From the NCBI GenBank assembly GCA_016930015.1, contig JAFGHR010000021.1, positions 1 through 64,000 of the forward strand: a stretch of DNA of 64,000 nt, in the 5' to 3' direction. Position 1 is the stretch's first letter. Each line of letters opens with the position of its first letter. Source of the stretch: Anaerolineae bacterium. GTDB lineage: Bacteria > Chloroflexota > Anaerolineae > Aggregatilineales > Aggregatilineaceae. The notes below the pieces were generated by a model, which was not told the DNA's origin, ran no database searches, and saw only the letters and a program-made list of their open reading frames with translations. Position numbers and translations under genes: made by a program. Shown one piece after another: positions 33,640 through 42,691 of this stretch.

Positions 33640-36315
33640 TTAATCTTCTGGGACCTGTTGCAGCCGCTTAGTCCAGTCATCCGCCAGTCGAATTAACACG
33701 GCGCGTTCCTCGTCCGGCGAATTGATCAGCCCATCCAGCCACGCCTGGCGCAAGTGCCCCAAAAGCTGGCCGTATACCGGTCCTGGTTTTATACCGGTGA
33801 GCGCCTCGATAACGTGCCCGTCCAGAGTCGGCTTGACGAATCGCCATTCGCTGGCATACCGCACGATGTTATCGCGGGCTACAGCGGTGGGAGCCGCTGC
33901 CCAGGCCACCAGCCAGCCGACATCGTGCAGCGGCTCCAACAGGCGTACAATCACGCTGGGAAGCTGCGGCTGTTCCAACTCCGGCAACTGCGCGATCGCT
34001 GTGCGGGCGTCGTGCAGGTGATTCAGGTATGCGCGTGAGAACTGAAGCCGAACCCCCAGGTGTTCCAGGTCAGCACGCGGCAGGCGGCTTGTCAGCAGCG
34101 AAAATGTGGCCAGCATCCAATTATCAAATGTTTCGAGTGACGGCCAGGGCGGGCGCTGCCGTGCGTACCGGATGGCGTAAAACGCCGAGCGCACCCATTC
34201 ATCGACCCGGAGATCGGGATGCAGCCGGGCCAAAATTCCCAGCCGTTCCAGCCGGATCAGTGATCGCAGCGGTTCCATTTCGGCCAGGATCAGCGCCAGT
34301 TCGTGCCGAATCCGGTCGCCGCTCACCCGCTCCAACAACCCTAACGCGCCCTGGATCAATTCTTCGGTGCGCGGTTCGATCCGGAACCCAAGCCGCTGTT
34401 CGAGGCGAACGGCGCGTAACATACGCGTCGGGTCTTCCACGAAACTTAAGCTGTGCAGCACCCGGATCACACTTTCATGCAAATCCTGTTCACCGCCAAA
34501 AAAGTCCAGCAGTTCGCCAAACGGTTCGGGCGAGAGCCGGATCGCCAGCGTGTTAATCGTAAAATCACGGCGCTGCAAATCCAGCTTGATCGATCCACGC
34601 TGCACGGTGGGCAGCGCCGACGGTTTTTCATAAAACTCGGTGCGCGCCGACACAAAATCAACAAATTCAGGCCAACCCGCCGCGGCGTAATCAACATCGA
34701 GCGCCTCAGCAACCGGCGCCGTCAACAACCACTTGGCCGTACCAAACTGGGCATGGCTGCGTATTTCACCGCCGTATTCATCGTGCAGCACCCGCACCAA
34801 TTCGATCGCATCACCTTCTACCACAAGGTCAATATCCATATTGGGCAGGTCCAACAGCAGGTCACGCACAAAACCACCAACTACAAACAGGCCGGTATGA
34901 CGCGCCTGGGCTTGCTGCGCTATGGCACGTACCAACGTCCACAAACCGGGCAAAATCGCCGTTTCCATTTTGCGGATGATCGCCAGGCGGCGGCTATCGT
35001 CCGGACGCTGTCCCCAGCGTTTGATCAAGTCGGTACGGGTGACAATGCCAATCAACCGGTCGCGGTCATCCACTACCGGAATCTGCCCCCACCCGGTGCG
35101 CATCATAAGCTGTTGCAGCACTTCGATCGAATCGGTGGGCCGGATAAGCACGCGTCCGGCGTCCATTATCTGGTTGACCGGCTGGCGGCTTAAGCCGTGA
35201 TTCATGGCGCGATCCACGGCTCGCCGGGTCAGCAGCCCTACCAGTTGCTCACCGTCTACCACCGGGAAACCCTCGTGACCGGTCTGCTGCATCCGGGCGG
35301 CAGCCACTTCGACAGGCGCGCGGCTCTCAATCGTCTGCAACCCCAATGACATCAATGTTTCAACACGCACGGACGCGGTAATAATCTGCGGCAGCAGGTC
35401 GAGCAGTTCGTGATGGGCGTCGGCCAGCGTGCGCTGGCGGACCAGGGCCGCTGCGGCTCGTCCGTGCCCTCCCCCACCAAAATGAACGGCCACGATAGAA
35501 ACGTCGATCGCGTCTGTGGTGCCGCGCGCTACAAGCTGGATATCACCGTTTAGCTGGACCAGCACAAACACCGCCGCCGGTTCGTATAACTCGCGTAGTT
35601 TGTGCGCCAGCGTAGCGATCTCGTCTACCGGCTGCCGGGTTACGGCTTGCGCGATCACGACCATGTGCCCGTTGACAACATGCGTCTCGGCGTTTTCGAG
35701 CAGCCGCTCATATAACGCGCGTTGTTCCGGCAGCAAGCGATGCTGCAAAAACTCGCGCACCACGTCCAGATCGGCGCCGCATTCCAGCAGCCAAGCCGCG
35801 CAGCGGATATCCCGCGCGGTTGTCGTGCCATACGACAGCGCGCCGGTATCCTCGTAGATGCCCAGCATCAACAATGTGGCTTCCAGCGGCTCAAGAAGGT
35901 ACTGCCGCGCGGAAAGCTGTTCGGTAAGCAGCGTGGTTGTCGCGCCGACGATATCGCCGGTGAAACACTGGTTATCCGCCAGATCACGGTGCAGCGGGTG
36001 ATGATCGACAAAGTGCAGGGGCGTATGGGGCCGCATACCGCGCACCGTCGAGAACGTCTGTGTATCAACCACGGTGACATGTTCGACCGAATGGCCCCGC
36101 TGCAGGTCATCCGCCAGCACAAACGGCAGCCCTTCCCCATACAAATTCAGAAAATGTTCCACGTTACGATTCAAACGGCGTGGAAGAACAGGCACAGCCG
36201 ACGGGTTCAGCCGGTGGGCGGCTAACAGCGAAGCGATAGCGTCAAAATCGGCGTTATCATGCGTCAGGATCAATTTCACGGCAGGTTTGTTCGCATGATA
36301 CTTAGCCCACCTCAT
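33640..36315 (-). CDS. DHH/DHHA1-CBS-CBS-tRNA nucleotidyltransferase fusion
   Basis: An 891-residue protein. Residues about 10-310 form a DHH phosphoesterase with DNADFDAI, the VDHHP motif and the DHHA1 glycine motif HFGGGGHGRAA. Two CBS domains follow (about 315-435). Residues about 460-660 form the polymerase-beta-type nucleotidyltransferase head, with GGFVRD at 480-485 and catalytic Asp494/Asp496 in MDID. An RNA-binding domain follows (TRMLRAVRLEQRLGF) and then a helical tail. Related fusions in deep-branching bacteria act in CCA or A addition to tRNA 3' ends. The DHH part may be a nuclease or oligonucleotide phosphatase. The CBS pair suggests control by adenine nucleotides. The start overlaps the 52-codon ORF upstream by 14 bp. 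Confidence 0.9.
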   Translation of the reverse strand: MRWAKYHANKPAVKLILTHDNADFDAIASLLAAHRLNPSAVPVLPRRLNRNVEHFLNLYGEGLPFVLADDLQRGHSVEHVTVVDTQTFSTVRGMRPHTPLHFVDHHPLHRDLADNQCFTGDIVGATTTLLTEQLSARQYLLEPLEATLLMLGIYEDTGALSYGTTTARDIRCAAWLLECGADLDVVREFLQHRLLPEQRALYERLLENAETHVVNGHMVVIAQAVTRQPVDEIATLAHKLRELYEPAAVFVLVQLNGDIQLVARGTTDAIDVSIVAVHFGGGGHGRAAAALVRQRTLADAHHELLDLLPQIITASVRVETLMSLGLQTIESRAPVEVAAARMQQTGHEGFPVVDGEQLVGLLTRRAVDRAMNHGLSRQPVNQIMDAGRVLIRPTDSIEVLQQLMMRTGWGQIPVVDDRDRLIGIVTRTDLIKRWGQRPDDSRRLAIIRKMETAILPGLWTLVRAIAQQAQARHTGLFVVGGFVRDLLLDLPNMDIDLVVEGDAIELVRVLHDEYGGEIRSHAQFGTAKWLLTAPVAEALDVDYAAAGWPEFVDFVSARTEFYEKPSALPTVQRGSIKLDLQRRDFTINTLAIRLSPEPFGELLDFFGGEQDLHESVIRVLHSLSFVEDPTRMLRAVRLEQRLGFRIEPRTEELIQGALGLLERVSGDRIRHELALILAEMEPLRSLIRLERLGILARLHPDLRVDEWVRSAFYAIRYARQRPPWPSLETFDNWMLATFSLLTSRLPRADLEHLGVRLQFSRAYLNHLHDARTAIAQLPELEQPQLPSVIVRLLEPLHDVGWLVAWAAAPTAVARDNIVRYASEWRFVKPTLDGHVIEALTGIKPGPVYGQLLGHLRQAWLDGLINSPDEERAVLIRLADDWTKRLQQVPED

Positions 36316-36460
36316 CCCAAACCGCCAGTGTGGCCCCGGTGATCACGGCGCAGACGTTCCGATCGTCGCCAAAGTTGAGAAGCACCGATAACGGCTCGTC
36401 AAGTTGTTCCTGACCGGTTTGATCACCTTGCAGGACAACGATAGTATGTTTTTTTTCCAT
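36302..36460 (-). CDS. Short ORF resembling the N-terminus of a beta-decarboxylating dehydrogenase
   Basis: A 52-codon frame from the ATG at 36460, preceded by GGGGCAGG, to a TAA at 36302-36304. It begins MEKKHTIVVLQGDQTGQEQL, which looks like the first strand and GDxTGxE loop of isocitrate/isopropylmalate-type dehydrogenases. The rest (LNFGDDRNVCAVITGATLAVWDEVG) does not continue that family. It overlaps the start of the tRNA nucleotidyltransferase fusion by 14 bp and may simply be a translated leader. It could be a gene remnant, a real microprotein or chance; the family resemblance rests on about 20 residues. Confidence 0.4.
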   Translation of the reverse strand: MEKKHTIVVLQGDQTGQEQLDEPLSVLLNFGDDRNVCAVITGATLAVWDEVG

Positions 36461-36479
36461 GGCCTGCCCCGCTTTTTTA

Positions 36480-36505
36480 ATCGTTCACCAGCTTATCGTT
36501 CACCA
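36480..36505. repeat. 11-bp direct repeat between regulator and short ORF
   Basis: ATCGTTCACCA occurs at 36480-36490 and 36495-36505, with a 4-bp spacer. On the minus strand it reads TGGTGAACGAT twice, just after the response regulator. No function is evident. Confidence 0.6.
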
Positions 36506-36519
36506 ACCGCCCACCCCAC

Positions 36520-36942
36520 TTACACATCATCACCACAGTCGGTGCCAGCCGCCGGTATATCAGTCTGCTCAACACGCATTGTGATGGCTTTGGTGATAGT
36601 TTCTTTCAACATGTCCATATTGATCGGCTTGTTGATCACCATATCGGCACCGGCTTCAGTCCGTCGTTCCTCAAGGTCAAGAGCCGAATAAGCCGTCACA
36701 AAGATAATGGGCAGGTCTTTTGTAACCGGGTTTTGCCGCATCATTTTACACAATTCGAAGCCGTCCAGAACGGGCATCATGATGTCGAGCAGCACAACAT
36801 CGGGTTTTTCTTTTTCGGCAATAGCGATCGCCTCAATCGAGTTTACAGTTGTAACCGGCTCATAACCGCTCAATTCGAGCACCATACGCAGCAGCTTCAG
36901 TGCATCAGCTTCATCATCAACAACCAGGACGCGGTATTTCAT
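36520..36942 (-). CDS. Stand-alone receiver-domain response regulator
   Basis: A 140-residue CheY-like protein with no output domain. It has VVDDEADA for the acidic pocket, the acceptor Asp in VVLLDIMMPVLDG, the switch Thr in IFVTAYS and a Lys in DMVINKPINMDML. The ATG at 36942 is chosen because AGGAGGGG lies a few bases upstream; the frame is open to 36966. It sits 120 bp downstream of the 1166-residue hybrid kinase on the same strand, so phosphotransfer from that kinase is plausible. Confidence 0.92.
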   Translation of the reverse strand: MKYRVLVVDDEADALKLLRMVLELSGYEPVTTVNSIEAIAIAEKEKPDVVLLDIMMPVLDGFELCKMMRQNPVTKDLPIIFVTAYSALDLEERRTEAGADMVINKPINMDMLKETITKAITMRVEQTDIPAAGTDCGDDV

Positions 36943-37030
36943 AAACCCCTCCTCTTTCACGCTCACGAAGCGCGTTATTTACGATAAGAGCGGGCACAGA
37001 CCATAACTCAACGGGAGAATACCCGGCTAG

Positions 37031-37036
37031 ATTATA
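37031..37036 (-). promoter_or_regulatory. Possible -10 element for the receiver-only regulator
   Basis: Minus-strand TATAAT at 37036-37031 lies 89 bp before the regulator's ATG. No good -35 element is found at 16-18 bp, so support is weak. Confidence 0.25.
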
Positions 37037-37062
37037 TAACGGGGCGACGCGACAAACCAGGA

Positions 37063-40000
37063 TCAGCCGGATTGAGCAGCCGCCACCTTGGGCAGCATCA
37101 AGTGGAAAAAACTCCCCTCATTAACTTTACTTTCGACCCACACCCGCCCGTTGTGCGCCTCAACAATTTGCTGCACAATAGCCAACCCCAGCCCGTTGCC
37201 GCCAAACTGCCGCGTGGTACCGCTGTCAACCTGATAAAAACGGCGGAAAATCTTCTCGTGTTCTTCCACCGGAATACCGATTCCATAGTCACGTACACAG
37301 GCATGCAGCATCGGTCCACCCGGATCGTCAAGTATCACGTCGATCTGGGTCGTGTTAGGACTGAACTTGATCGCGTTTTCCAGCAGTTCGGCAAACACAT
37401 CTGCGATCCGGTCGGGATCGGCATACACCAGCGGCACATTAGATGGGATATGCGGCACAATCTGCATGCCGCGCGGCTGGATTTCGCGGGCCAGATTGCG
37501 GATCACCGCCGCCAGCACACGTTCCAGGTGAATCGGTTTGAGTTCCAGGTTTTGCAGCGCGGCATCCTGAGCGACGACGATATCATTCACCAACGCGGTC
37601 AGATGTTCGGCCTTGTGGATGATCAACTCGACCGCCTGGCGCATTTCTGGATTCAGTTCGCCAAATGCGTTATCCGTGATCAGGCCCAGGTAACCCAAAA
37701 TATGCGTGAGCGGCGTTCGCAGCTCGTGTGATAAATTTTGCAGCAGATCATTTTTGATGCGGTCGGCTTCCTGAAGTTCGGTGTAGGCGGCTTCTAACGC
37801 CGATGCGCGTTTTTCTTGCGCAGCATAAAGCTGTGAATTCTCCATCGCATTACCAACAACATTAGCGATCCCCTGGCAAAGTGACAGGTCAGCCGAATCG
37901 AATACCCGCTTTTCGCGCTTAGAATCGATCAACTGGACCAGGCCGCCGGGTTCACCCCGGACAAACAAGGGCGCTAACAGGCACGTGTTCCCCCCCACGC
38001 TGCGCAGGTGAGTTTGCAGGTTCAAATCGTGGGTTAGCTGGTCAACCTGAAATGTCACGACCTCGCCCGACTCCAATGGACGGTACAGGCTGGGTGTCCG
38101 GTTTACATCCCATGTCATACCGGACTGGTTCAACCACAGCGCCCGCCCGGATTCACGCAGCAGGCGCACCGAGTTAAACTGCGGGTCCCAATACGACACA
38201 CTACACCAGCGCTGGCTGCTTCCGTCACGGACTTGCTGGCACAACGTGGTCAGGTTTGAGTGTGAAAGCCAGCTATCGACCTCTTGAGATACGATACTTT
38301 TCTCCCAATGGGTAATGATATCGCCAATCGCGGCAGCCTGATCATCCGGCAGCGTTTGCTGCGGACGTTCCGCATACACGGTCAGCACGCCGACAACATG
38401 CGATTTGAGTGTGAGCGGGAACCCGGCGACCAGTTGCAGGCCCGACGCGTTATGTTCTACGACCGCTTTGGCGTGGCGGCCCACCAACGAACAATCGGCC
38501 AGCACCATCTTGCCAGAATCGAGCACCGCGCGTGTAATCGGCAGGTTTTCGATGCGCCGGATCGGTCCATTACCCGGTGACCAGTAGGCGTCAACAACCT
38601 CGGCCAGTGTCACCAACCGGTTCGACTGCCGGTACCAGTCAGCAATCACCACGCGCTCGACCTGCATGGCCAGGCTCAGGCGAAACGCGATCTGTTCCAA
38701 TATGTCGCCAAAATCAAGCGTAGACGAAACGGCAGCGCTGGAATCAAGCAAGGTGCTGAGTTCGTTCACTCGGCGGCGCATCTGGTCTAGCAGGCGTACA
38801 TTCTCGATCGTGATCGCGGCTGAACTGGCCAGGCTTTCCAACGTTTCGAGGTCCTGCTCGTCAAACACGCCGTTCACTTTGTTGACGACTTCGAGCACAC
38901 CGATCACCTGATCGGACGATACCAGCGGCACCACGATGAGCGAGCGCACATCCGAGCCGTACATGGCCGTGTACTGCGCCTGCACTTGCGGGTTACTCGT
39001 GACATCGGGCACCAACTGTGAGCGGGCCTGACTCGCTACCCAGCCCACGATGCCTTCGTCAAACTTAACCGTGATATCCTCAGAGCCGCTAATATCAGCT
39101 CCAATCGAGGCGGCCATGATCAGCGTGTCCGATGACTCGACATCCCGCAGCAGAATAGAAGCCGACACGCCGCGCACAACTTGAAGCGCCGATTCCAGGC
39201 CGATCGTGACCACTTCTTCCGACGTGCGCGCCGACGAGATCGCATCCGATGCCCAGTGAATCGCCTCCAGGCGCTGGGTTTGCTGCATAAACGCGTCTTC
39301 GTTGCGCTGAATCTCTGACAGGTCGGTCACAACCATCACGGTTGACTGCCCCTCACCGGTCGGGGACGGGACGACGGCCCGCGATAACAGCACCGGCACC
39401 ACTTCACCGTGGCGCGTAAACAATTTCTGTGAAAACGGCAGGGTGCTGCGGCGCTGGCTGGTCAGACTCCCAACCAGCCGGTCACGTTCAGCAGGATGGA
39501 ACAGCAAACCGACACTGCGCCCGTACACCACGTCACGCGCATAGTCCGTCATGCGGAGCAGTTGGGTGTTAACGTAGGTAATCTTGGCGTCATCATCAAT
39601 CACAATCAGCCCCTCGCCCATCGTGTCAAGCACCATCTGGCGCAGGGATTGTTCAGCACGCATTTGACGGTCGCGCTCAGCCAGGTCAGCCACCAGCCGC
39701 GCGCTGCCCACCAGCATCGCGGCCTGATTGCCAAGCGTGTCAAGAATCTGCCGCGCGCGTTCCGACTCTGGTAGACCAGCATGAATCGTGCCCAATACCA
39801 ACACACCCACCGTCTGACCCGCCGAAATCAACGGTAACAGGCTCACATAGGCAAACTTAAACTGTGAAAAAGCGTAATGCAGCACACTGCCGCCCGGCAG
39901 ATTGTAAAAATGGGGAGTGGGAATGTTGATCAGGTGATTTAAGCCAAGCACAATTTCGGCCAGTGGGTTATCGCCGTGTGTGATCGGAAAACGAATCTGG

Positions 40001-40563
40001 TCTTCGTCCCCGCGCACCATGCTAAGAAAATAGTCGGCGGTGTCCTCGCCCTGGTCGGTGACAATCGCCTTGTGCACCAGCCAGCGATTATCATTGTCGA
40101 TCACCAGCAGCCAGGCCAAATTGCACGGTAAAACGTTCAACGCGGCCAGGATGATCTCGCGCAGCAGGTTGTCATATTCCGGCAGCACGCTGCCGCGTAC
40201 ATGGGTGATGCGATAAATTCGTTCCAGGAGGTCCGGGAAATAAATGGGCTGCGTGATGTAGTCCGCCGCACCGGCACTGATGCTCGCGGTACGCGCTTCG
40301 GACAAACTGCCAGAGGACACCAGAATAAACGGAATATCCGCCGTCGATGGATTTTTGTTCAAGCGGCATCCGGTTTCGATGCCGTTCATACCCGGCATCT
40401 CAACATCCAGCAAAATGAGATCGGGCTGCCCTTCTTCGGCAAGGGCTAAGGCTTGCTGCCCACGGGTTGCAACATGTGTATCGTAACCCTGGCGTCGCAG
40501 CCGCTTGGACAGCTCCTCAGCCTGGTTGGGCATATCGTCAACAATTAGAATTTTAATGGCCAT
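37063..40563 (-). CDS. Hybrid receiver-PAS-GAF sensor histidine kinase
   Basis: An 1166-residue soluble kinase. The order is receiver (1-120, acceptor Asp53), a GAF-like domain (about 130-300), PAS (about 310-430, with GEGLIVIDDDAKITYVN), GAF (about 445-600), two further GAF-like domains (about 610-910), HisKA with His946 in LSHELRTPL, and HATPase (about 1040-1160) with YGIGIP and NGLGLAI. The receiver's conserved Lys is replaced by Gln105 (YITQPIYF), so its phosphorylation-coupled switching may be altered. No membrane segment is present; signals are probably intracellular. The stand-alone regulator at 36520-36942 is a likely partner. Confidence 0.92.
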   Translation of the reverse strand: MAIKILIVDDMPNQAEELSKRLRRQGYDTHVATRGQQALALAEEGQPDLILLDVEMPGMNGIETGCRLNKNPSTADIPFILVSSGSLSEARTASISAGAADYITQPIYFPDLLERIYRITHVRGSVLPEYDNLLREIILAALNVLPCNLAWLLVIDNDNRWLVHKAIVTDQGEDTADYFLSMVRGDEDQIRFPITHGDNPLAEIVLGLNHLINIPTPHFYNLPGGSVLHYAFSQFKFAYVSLLPLISAGQTVGVLVLGTIHAGLPESERARQILDTLGNQAAMLVGSARLVADLAERDRQMRAEQSLRQMVLDTMGEGLIVIDDDAKITYVNTQLLRMTDYARDVVYGRSVGLLFHPAERDRLVGSLTSQRRSTLPFSQKLFTRHGEVVPVLLSRAVVPSPTGEGQSTVMVVTDLSEIQRNEDAFMQQTQRLEAIHWASDAISSARTSEEVVTIGLESALQVVRGVSASILLRDVESSDTLIMAASIGADISGSEDITVKFDEGIVGWVASQARSQLVPDVTSNPQVQAQYTAMYGSDVRSLIVVPLVSSDQVIGVLEVVNKVNGVFDEQDLETLESLASSAAITIENVRLLDQMRRRVNELSTLLDSSAAVSSTLDFGDILEQIAFRLSLAMQVERVVIADWYRQSNRLVTLAEVVDAYWSPGNGPIRRIENLPITRAVLDSGKMVLADCSLVGRHAKAVVEHNASGLQLVAGFPLTLKSHVVGVLTVYAERPQQTLPDDQAAAIGDIITHWEKSIVSQEVDSWLSHSNLTTLCQQVRDGSSQRWCSVSYWDPQFNSVRLLRESGRALWLNQSGMTWDVNRTPSLYRPLESGEVVTFQVDQLTHDLNLQTHLRSVGGNTCLLAPLFVRGEPGGLVQLIDSKREKRVFDSADLSLCQGIANVVGNAMENSQLYAAQEKRASALEAAYTELQEADRIKNDLLQNLSHELRTPLTHILGYLGLITDNAFGELNPEMRQAVELIIHKAEHLTALVNDIVVAQDAALQNLELKPIHLERVLAAVIRNLAREIQPRGMQIVPHIPSNVPLVYADPDRIADVFAELLENAIKFSPNTTQIDVILDDPGGPMLHACVRDYGIGIPVEEHEKIFRRFYQVDSGTTRQFGGNGLGLAIVQQIVEAHNGRVWVESKVNEGSFFHLMLPKVAAAQSG

Positions 40564-40696
40564 ACACTACGTCGCTGCCTTACCATGCAGTTTATCGTAC
40601 ATAGTATAGGCTACCAGTGGCATACCGGGAAAAACGGCCTTCACCATCCTCGGACCACATTATATCAGCAATCGCCCGTTTAGACGCAATCTCAAC

Positions 40697-41599
40697 CTAA
40701 ACCAAAGTATTCACTAACCATACCAGCAGCAGCACATTCGCGATCAGGAAAAATCCTGCCTGGGCCCGGCCACTCGCGTCAAAGGCCTGGGTGCCGCGCA
40801 TATCATCACGGGGCCGGATCACCACCAGCAGCGGCAACATGAGGATCGCCGCCAGCACAAACCATACCGGCCACAGGTCGAGCGCTACACTGCTCACAAG
40901 GCAAACACCCGCTAAAACCAGCGCCACAACCATCAAGCGCTGCGTGCGCGTGCGGCCCAGGATCGCGGCGGTGTTGACCAGCCCGGCAGCGCGATCCAGT
41001 TCATAATCGCGCACCTGGTTGTACAACTGGCCGTAAGCCGATACCAGCGCCGCCCCCAGAATCACGATCCAGACCGTGCCGGGCGCATTATCGTAGGTAG
41101 CATAACCGGCCAGAACCAGCAGCGCACTCAACACGAGCGCATGTGATACCACGTCAACCAGCGGGTGAGCTTTCAGCCGCACACCCCGCCACGAATAGAG
41201 AAAAGCCAGCGCCACCGCCAGCAGGCCCACACCTAACACGCGATCACCTAGCGCCGCGTAGAGCGCCAGCGCAAGCCCTCCCATCACGCCAGATGCCAGC
41301 CAGCCAACACGCCGGGTGATGTCGCCGGTTGTTACCGGGTTACGAGCGGCTCGCGCCGGGCTGCGTGCATCATCCGGCGCATCTTCGACATCGTTGATCA
41401 TAAACGCGCACGTGACGACCAGCAGATTAGCCGCCGTCACAACCATGATGCGCCAGTCGAGCACAACCGCTCCGGGACGGTGTTGGGCCGCCATCGTAAT
41501 GCCGAGCCACGTGGCAGGCAGTGTAAACGGGATGTGTTCTTTCCAGCGCGAAAGGCGCAGCAGTCCTACCATTGTTCGACTCAAAGGTGTTGATAACAT
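40697..41599 (-). CDS. UbiA family prenyltransferase
   Basis: A 300-residue membrane protein with about eight or nine helices. Both Asp-rich motifs of the UbiA superfamily are present: NDVEDAPDDARS near residues 67-78 (NDxxDxxxD) and DYELDRAAG near 198-206. These bind the Mg-diphosphate of the isoprenoid donor. The acceptor could be a quinone precursor, chlorophyllide, protoheme or digeranylgeranylglyceryl phosphate. The short second motif and overall type resemble the 4-hydroxybenzoate/menaquinone group but do not decide. No pathway genes lie nearby. Confidence 0.88.
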   Translation of the reverse strand: MLSTPLSRTMVGLLRLSRWKEHIPFTLPATWLGITMAAQHRPGAVVLDWRIMVVTAANLLVVTCAFMINDVEDAPDDARSPARAARNPVTTGDITRRVGWLASGVMGGLALALYAALGDRVLGVGLLAVALAFLYSWRGVRLKAHPLVDVVSHALVLSALLVLAGYATYDNAPGTVWIVILGAALVSAYGQLYNQVRDYELDRAAGLVNTAAILGRTRTQRLMVVALVLAGVCLVSSVALDLWPVWFVLAAILMLPLLVVIRPRDDMRGTQAFDASGRAQAGFFLIANVLLLVWLVNTLV

Positions 41600-41907
41600 A
41601 TCATGACCCAGTGCGCAGCAGCTTTGTCACCGATGCCAGCCGGGGATCATCGTCAAACCGCCGCCGCAGATTTTTGTCGGCCAGTGATCCAGGTTTGGCC
41701 CGGTTCTAGCCTCCCGATGATAACACGGCCCGGCAAACAATGTGTAACCGGCATCCGGAGCGTGTCGCCAGCCGTTTCTGCTCGCCTGCCGGGTTAGCTC
41801 ACGCTTGACCCACCTATTGCCATGCGCTATACTTGCCGTTCGCAGCCTGTCCTGTGAAGTCGAATCGCGCCCAGCGCGCGTTTTCTCAAAGAGGTATACC
41901 AAAACCA
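41600..41907. other. Non-coding region between ubiA-like gene and rpmH
   Basis: About 300 bp between divergent genes. It holds the promoter at 41805-41833 and the rpmH leader. No DnaA boxes (TTATNCACA) were found, although rpmH often lies beside dnaA and the replication origin in other bacteria. Short open frames here have no family resemblance. Confidence 0.6.
41805..41833 (+). promoter_or_regulatory. Near-consensus sigma-70-type promoter of the rpmH operon
   Basis: TTGACC at 41805-41810 (5 of 6) and TATACT at 41828-41833 (5 of 6) are separated by exactly 17 bp. The predicted start near 41840 gives a 68-nt leader carrying AAAGAGGT before the rpmH ATG. Confidence 0.85.
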
Positions 41908-42084
41908 ATGCCCAAGCGAACATACCAACCCAAGAAACGTCGTCGCGTGCGTGTCCATGGCTTTCGTCAGCGCATGCAGACCAAAAACGGGCGCCGTGTC
42001 CTAAGGTCGCGCCGCACCAAGGGGCGCGAATCCCTGGCGCCTAAAATGAACAACCACGTTAAAAAGGTCAATTGGAACAGCTAG
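41908..42084 (+). CDS. rpmH: Large ribosomal subunit protein bL34
   Basis: A 58-residue, extremely basic protein starting [20 protein letters not shown] and continuing with the bL34 core [19 protein letters not shown]. It binds 23S rRNA in the large subunit. The C-terminal tail ([17 protein letters not shown]) is about 10 residues longer than the usual 44-50-residue protein. AAAGAGGT at 41888-41895 fixes the start at 41908; the frame is open further upstream. rnpA follows after 24 bp. Confidence 0.96.
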   Translation: MPKRTYQPKKRRRVRVHGFRQRMQTKNGRRVLRSRRTKGRESLAPKMNNHVKKVNWNS

Positions 42085-42108
42085 CCCGTGTAAATCGGGC
42101 GCTCCGCG

Positions 42109-42468
42109 ATGCAGCGTCATTGGCGACTCCGCCGCACAGAAGATTTTGCACGCCTGCGTGCAACAGGGCGCGTGCGGCGGCATCCGTTTTTGATTCTGAG
42201 CGTTGCGCCTAACCACTTGTCGCACAACCGCTACGGGTTTGTTACCAGCAAACGGTTGGGTAAAGCTGTCGTCCGCAGCCGGATTCGGCGCTTACTGCGT
42301 GAAGTTGTCCGCCGCGCGCATCCATACCTGACGCCGGGTTTTGACCTGGTATTTGTTGCCCGCCCTCCCATCGTTGGCCAAACGTACCAGGCAATAGACA
42401 AGACGGTTGTCAGCAGCCTCAAAAAAGCCGGGCTCTGGCAATCGCCAGCAGGAGAGCAGAAAAAATGA
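42109..42468 (+). CDS. rnpA: Ribonuclease P protein component
   Basis: A 119-residue basic protein that assists RNase P RNA in cleaving the 5' leader of pre-tRNA. The family N-terminus (RLRRTEDFARLRATGR), the central FVTSKRLGKAVVRSRIRRLLREVVRR signature, described by its RNR-like arginine helix at about 48-70, and the DLVFVARP strand are present. Its stop overlaps the yidD start in an ATGA junction, indicating coupled translation. Confidence 0.96.
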   Translation: MQRHWRLRRTEDFARLRATGRVRRHPFLILSVAPNHLSHNRYGFVTSKRLGKAVVRSRIRRLLREVVRRAHPYLTPGFDLVFVARPPIVGQTYQAIDKTVVSSLKKAGLWQSPAGEQKK

Positions 42469-42674
42469 AAACCGTCGGATTGTCAATCATCCGCCTGTAT
42501 CAACTCACTTTCTCGCGTATCCTGCCTCCAAGTTGCCGCTACGAGCCGAGTTGTTCGCATTACACATACGAAGCCATCCAGAAATATGGTCTATTCAAAG
42601 GTGGATGGATAGGCTTACGGCGCATCTCGCGGTGCCACCCACTTAGCCCCGGCGGATGCGATCCCGTTCCCTAG
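42465..42674 (+). CDS. yidD: Membrane protein insertion efficiency factor YidD
   Basis: A 69-residue protein with an amphipathic N-terminus and the conserved YidD core: LYQLTFSRILPPSCRYEPSC, SHYTYEAIQKYGLFKGGW and RISRCHPLSPGGCDPVP, with its cysteines. It associates with the inner face of the membrane and aids YidC-dependent insertion. It overlaps rnpA by 4 bp (ATGA). Confidence 0.96.
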   Translation: MKTVGLSIIRLYQLTFSRILPPSCRYEPSCSHYTYEAIQKYGLFKGGWIGLRRISRCHPLSPGGCDPVP

Positions 42675-42691
42675 CGTTTTAAGGAGCCACG

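Noticed and set aside
41600-41907. Possible replication origin before rpmH
   Set aside because: No DnaA-box-like sequences or AT-rich unwinding element were found, and dnaA is absent.
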